Below, piece by piece: positions 39,988 to 40,849 of a stretch of 40,849 nt of DNA (positions are counted from its first letter, which is position 1; each line of letters begins with the position of its first letter). A model generated the notes under the pieces. That model saw only the letters and a program-made list of their open reading frames with translations, was not told where the DNA came from and did no database searches. The DNA comes from a bacterium (GTDB lineage Bacteria; Ratteibacteria; UBA8468): assembly GCA_030672255.1 (NCBI GenBank), contig DAOVGU010000202.1:1-40849 (forward strand), written 5' to 3'. Made by a program: the position numbers and the translations under genes.

Positions 39988-40849
39988 AGAATAAATTTGT
40001 TTTTAACCCAAGAATTATCCGCTCACCCTCCTCCGACTACTATGGTGATGAAATTGAAAATTCTCTCCAGGCTTATCCAGAGAGGTACCTGAAAGAGATT
40101 GCGAGAGAAGGTTATAACGGAATCTGGCTGCAGGTTATCCTCAGAGAAATAGTTCCCTGCACCCCTTTTCCGGAATTTGGAGATAAAAGAAAAGGGCAAC
40201 TAACGGTCTTAAACAGACTGGTAGCAAAAGCGGGTCGTTTTGGAATCAAGGTCTACCTTTATTTTTGCGAACCCAGGGGATTCAGAGCAAAGGACCCATT
40301 CTGGCAACGCCATCCGGAGGTTAAAGGCCAGCCGGCAACCTTCCAGGCAACCGGCGGCAGCGGTGGCATTTATTTTGCCCTCTGTTCCAGCACGACTGCG
40401 GTTAGGGAATACTTAGAGGAGAGTTCCTTTAATCTCTTCAAGTGCGTCCCCGGCTTAGGGGGTGTTTTCCTGATTACCGCAAGTGAGCAACACACCCACT
40501 GCTATTCCCATTTTCCAAAACATCAAAAGGAATACAGCGACCCAAATGTCGAAGCGTGGTCAAAGGCAAAGTTTTTCTGTCCTAGGTGTATTGGTCGTCA
40601 ACCAACCAAAGTGGTTGCCGAAGTTATCCGTTTAATAAACCGCGGGGTAAAAAGTGCCGCATCCGAGGCCAAAGTTATTGCCCACACCTGGAGCTGGTCA
40701 ATCCTGGAACGAGACCCCCAAAAGAAATTAATCGGTCTTTTGCCCAAGGACGTTATTCTGATGTCGGACTGGGAAAGAGGTGGACAGAAGAAGGTTTGTG
40801 GAAAGCGCTATCCATTGGACGAATACAGTTTTTCTTATCCGGGTCCCTC
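39984..40849 (+). CDS. TIM-barrel glycoside-hydrolase-like protein, 5' part (cut by the window edge)
   Basis: Open from ATG 39984 to the end, 288 residues visible, no stop. EIAREGYNGIWLQVILREIV, RLVAKAGRFGIKVYLYFCEP and FNLFKCVPGLGGVFLITASE are barrel strands. SEQHTHCYSHF and FFCPRCIG repeat the E-H-x-x-C and C-x2-C pattern of the GH-like gene at 17584. No signal peptide. The start overlaps the creatininase stop by four bases. The family resembles uncharacterised GH20/GH67-related proteins of sediment bacteria; specificity unknown. Confidence 0.6.
   Translation, partial: MKNKFVFNPRIIRSPSSDYYGDEIENSLQAYPERYLKEIAREGYNGIWLQVILREIVPCTPFPEFGDKRKGQLTVLNRLVAKAGRFGIKVYLYFCEPRGFRAKDPFWQRHPEVKGQPATFQATGGSGGIYFALCSSTTAVREYLEESSFNLFKCVPGLGGVFLITASEQHTHCYSHFPKHQKEYSDPNVEAWSKAKFFCPRCIGRQPTKVVAEVIRLINRGVKSAASEAKVIAHTWSWSILERDPQKKLIGLLPKDVILMSDWERGGQKKVCGKRYPLDEYSFSYPGP

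Overview
The window looks like chromosomal DNA (low-to-mid GC by eye) of an uncultured, probably anaerobic, Gram-negative-type bacterium. Grounds for this are a Wza/Wzz-like polysaccharide export set, a short UvrC, an Obg without its C-terminal domain, several iron-sulfur/corrinoid-type reductases and sulfatase/glycoside-hydrolase-type catabolic genes. The combination resembles genomes of candidate phyla such as Omnitrophota or Aerophobota. That placement is inference; no rRNA or tRNA gene is present to settle it.

Left part (1-4150, mostly minus strand) is an accessory island. It holds the C-terminal end of an IS630-type transposase, a DNA methyltransferase cut off exactly where the transposase ends, a four-helix membrane protein, a Thoeris ThsB-like (MTH538-type) TIR protein and a small GIY-YIG protein, then a frameshifted tyrosine-recombinase tail. 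A promoter-terminator pair with no clear gene between them and a duplicated 3' end of the neighbouring UPF0182 gene complete the region. It reads as a defence-type operon surrounded by mobile-element debris.

Central part (4153-27500) is mostly housekeeping: UPF0182 membrane protein (minus), then on the plus strand UppP, a DUF4139-like exported protein, MurJ, an M50 protease, a DUF1844 protein, a sugar-catabolism block (broken Gfo/Idh dehydrogenase, frameshifted sugar isomerase, alcohol dehydrogenase, sulfatase-fold hydrolase, an alpha/alpha-toroid protein, a GH-like TIM barrel), UvrC, an SLBB/Wzz/MsbA-like export set, a HEPN/MNT toxin-antitoxin pair and Obg.

Right part (27529-40849, plus strand) is a catabolic cluster opened by an IclR regulator with a near-consensus promoter. 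It contains five modules of the QueG/reductive-dehalogenase-like fold in three genes, a U32-type iron-sulfur protein, a FAD oxidoreductase and a URO-D/corrinoid methyltransferase-type gene (both with internal deletions), two MDR dehydrogenases, a creatinase-like M24 protein that has lost two metal ligands, a creatininase-family amidohydrolase, and the start of a second TIM-barrel hydrolase-like gene. The substrate is unknown; the gene set suggests anaerobic reductive or C-N/C-O bond chemistry on a small organic compound.

A theme of the whole window is short palindromic repeats of several families. They lie between genes, but two also sit in frame inside uvrC and one inside the UPF0182 gene, one supplies the stop codon of murJ, and one supplies the ribosome binding site of a dehydrogenase.
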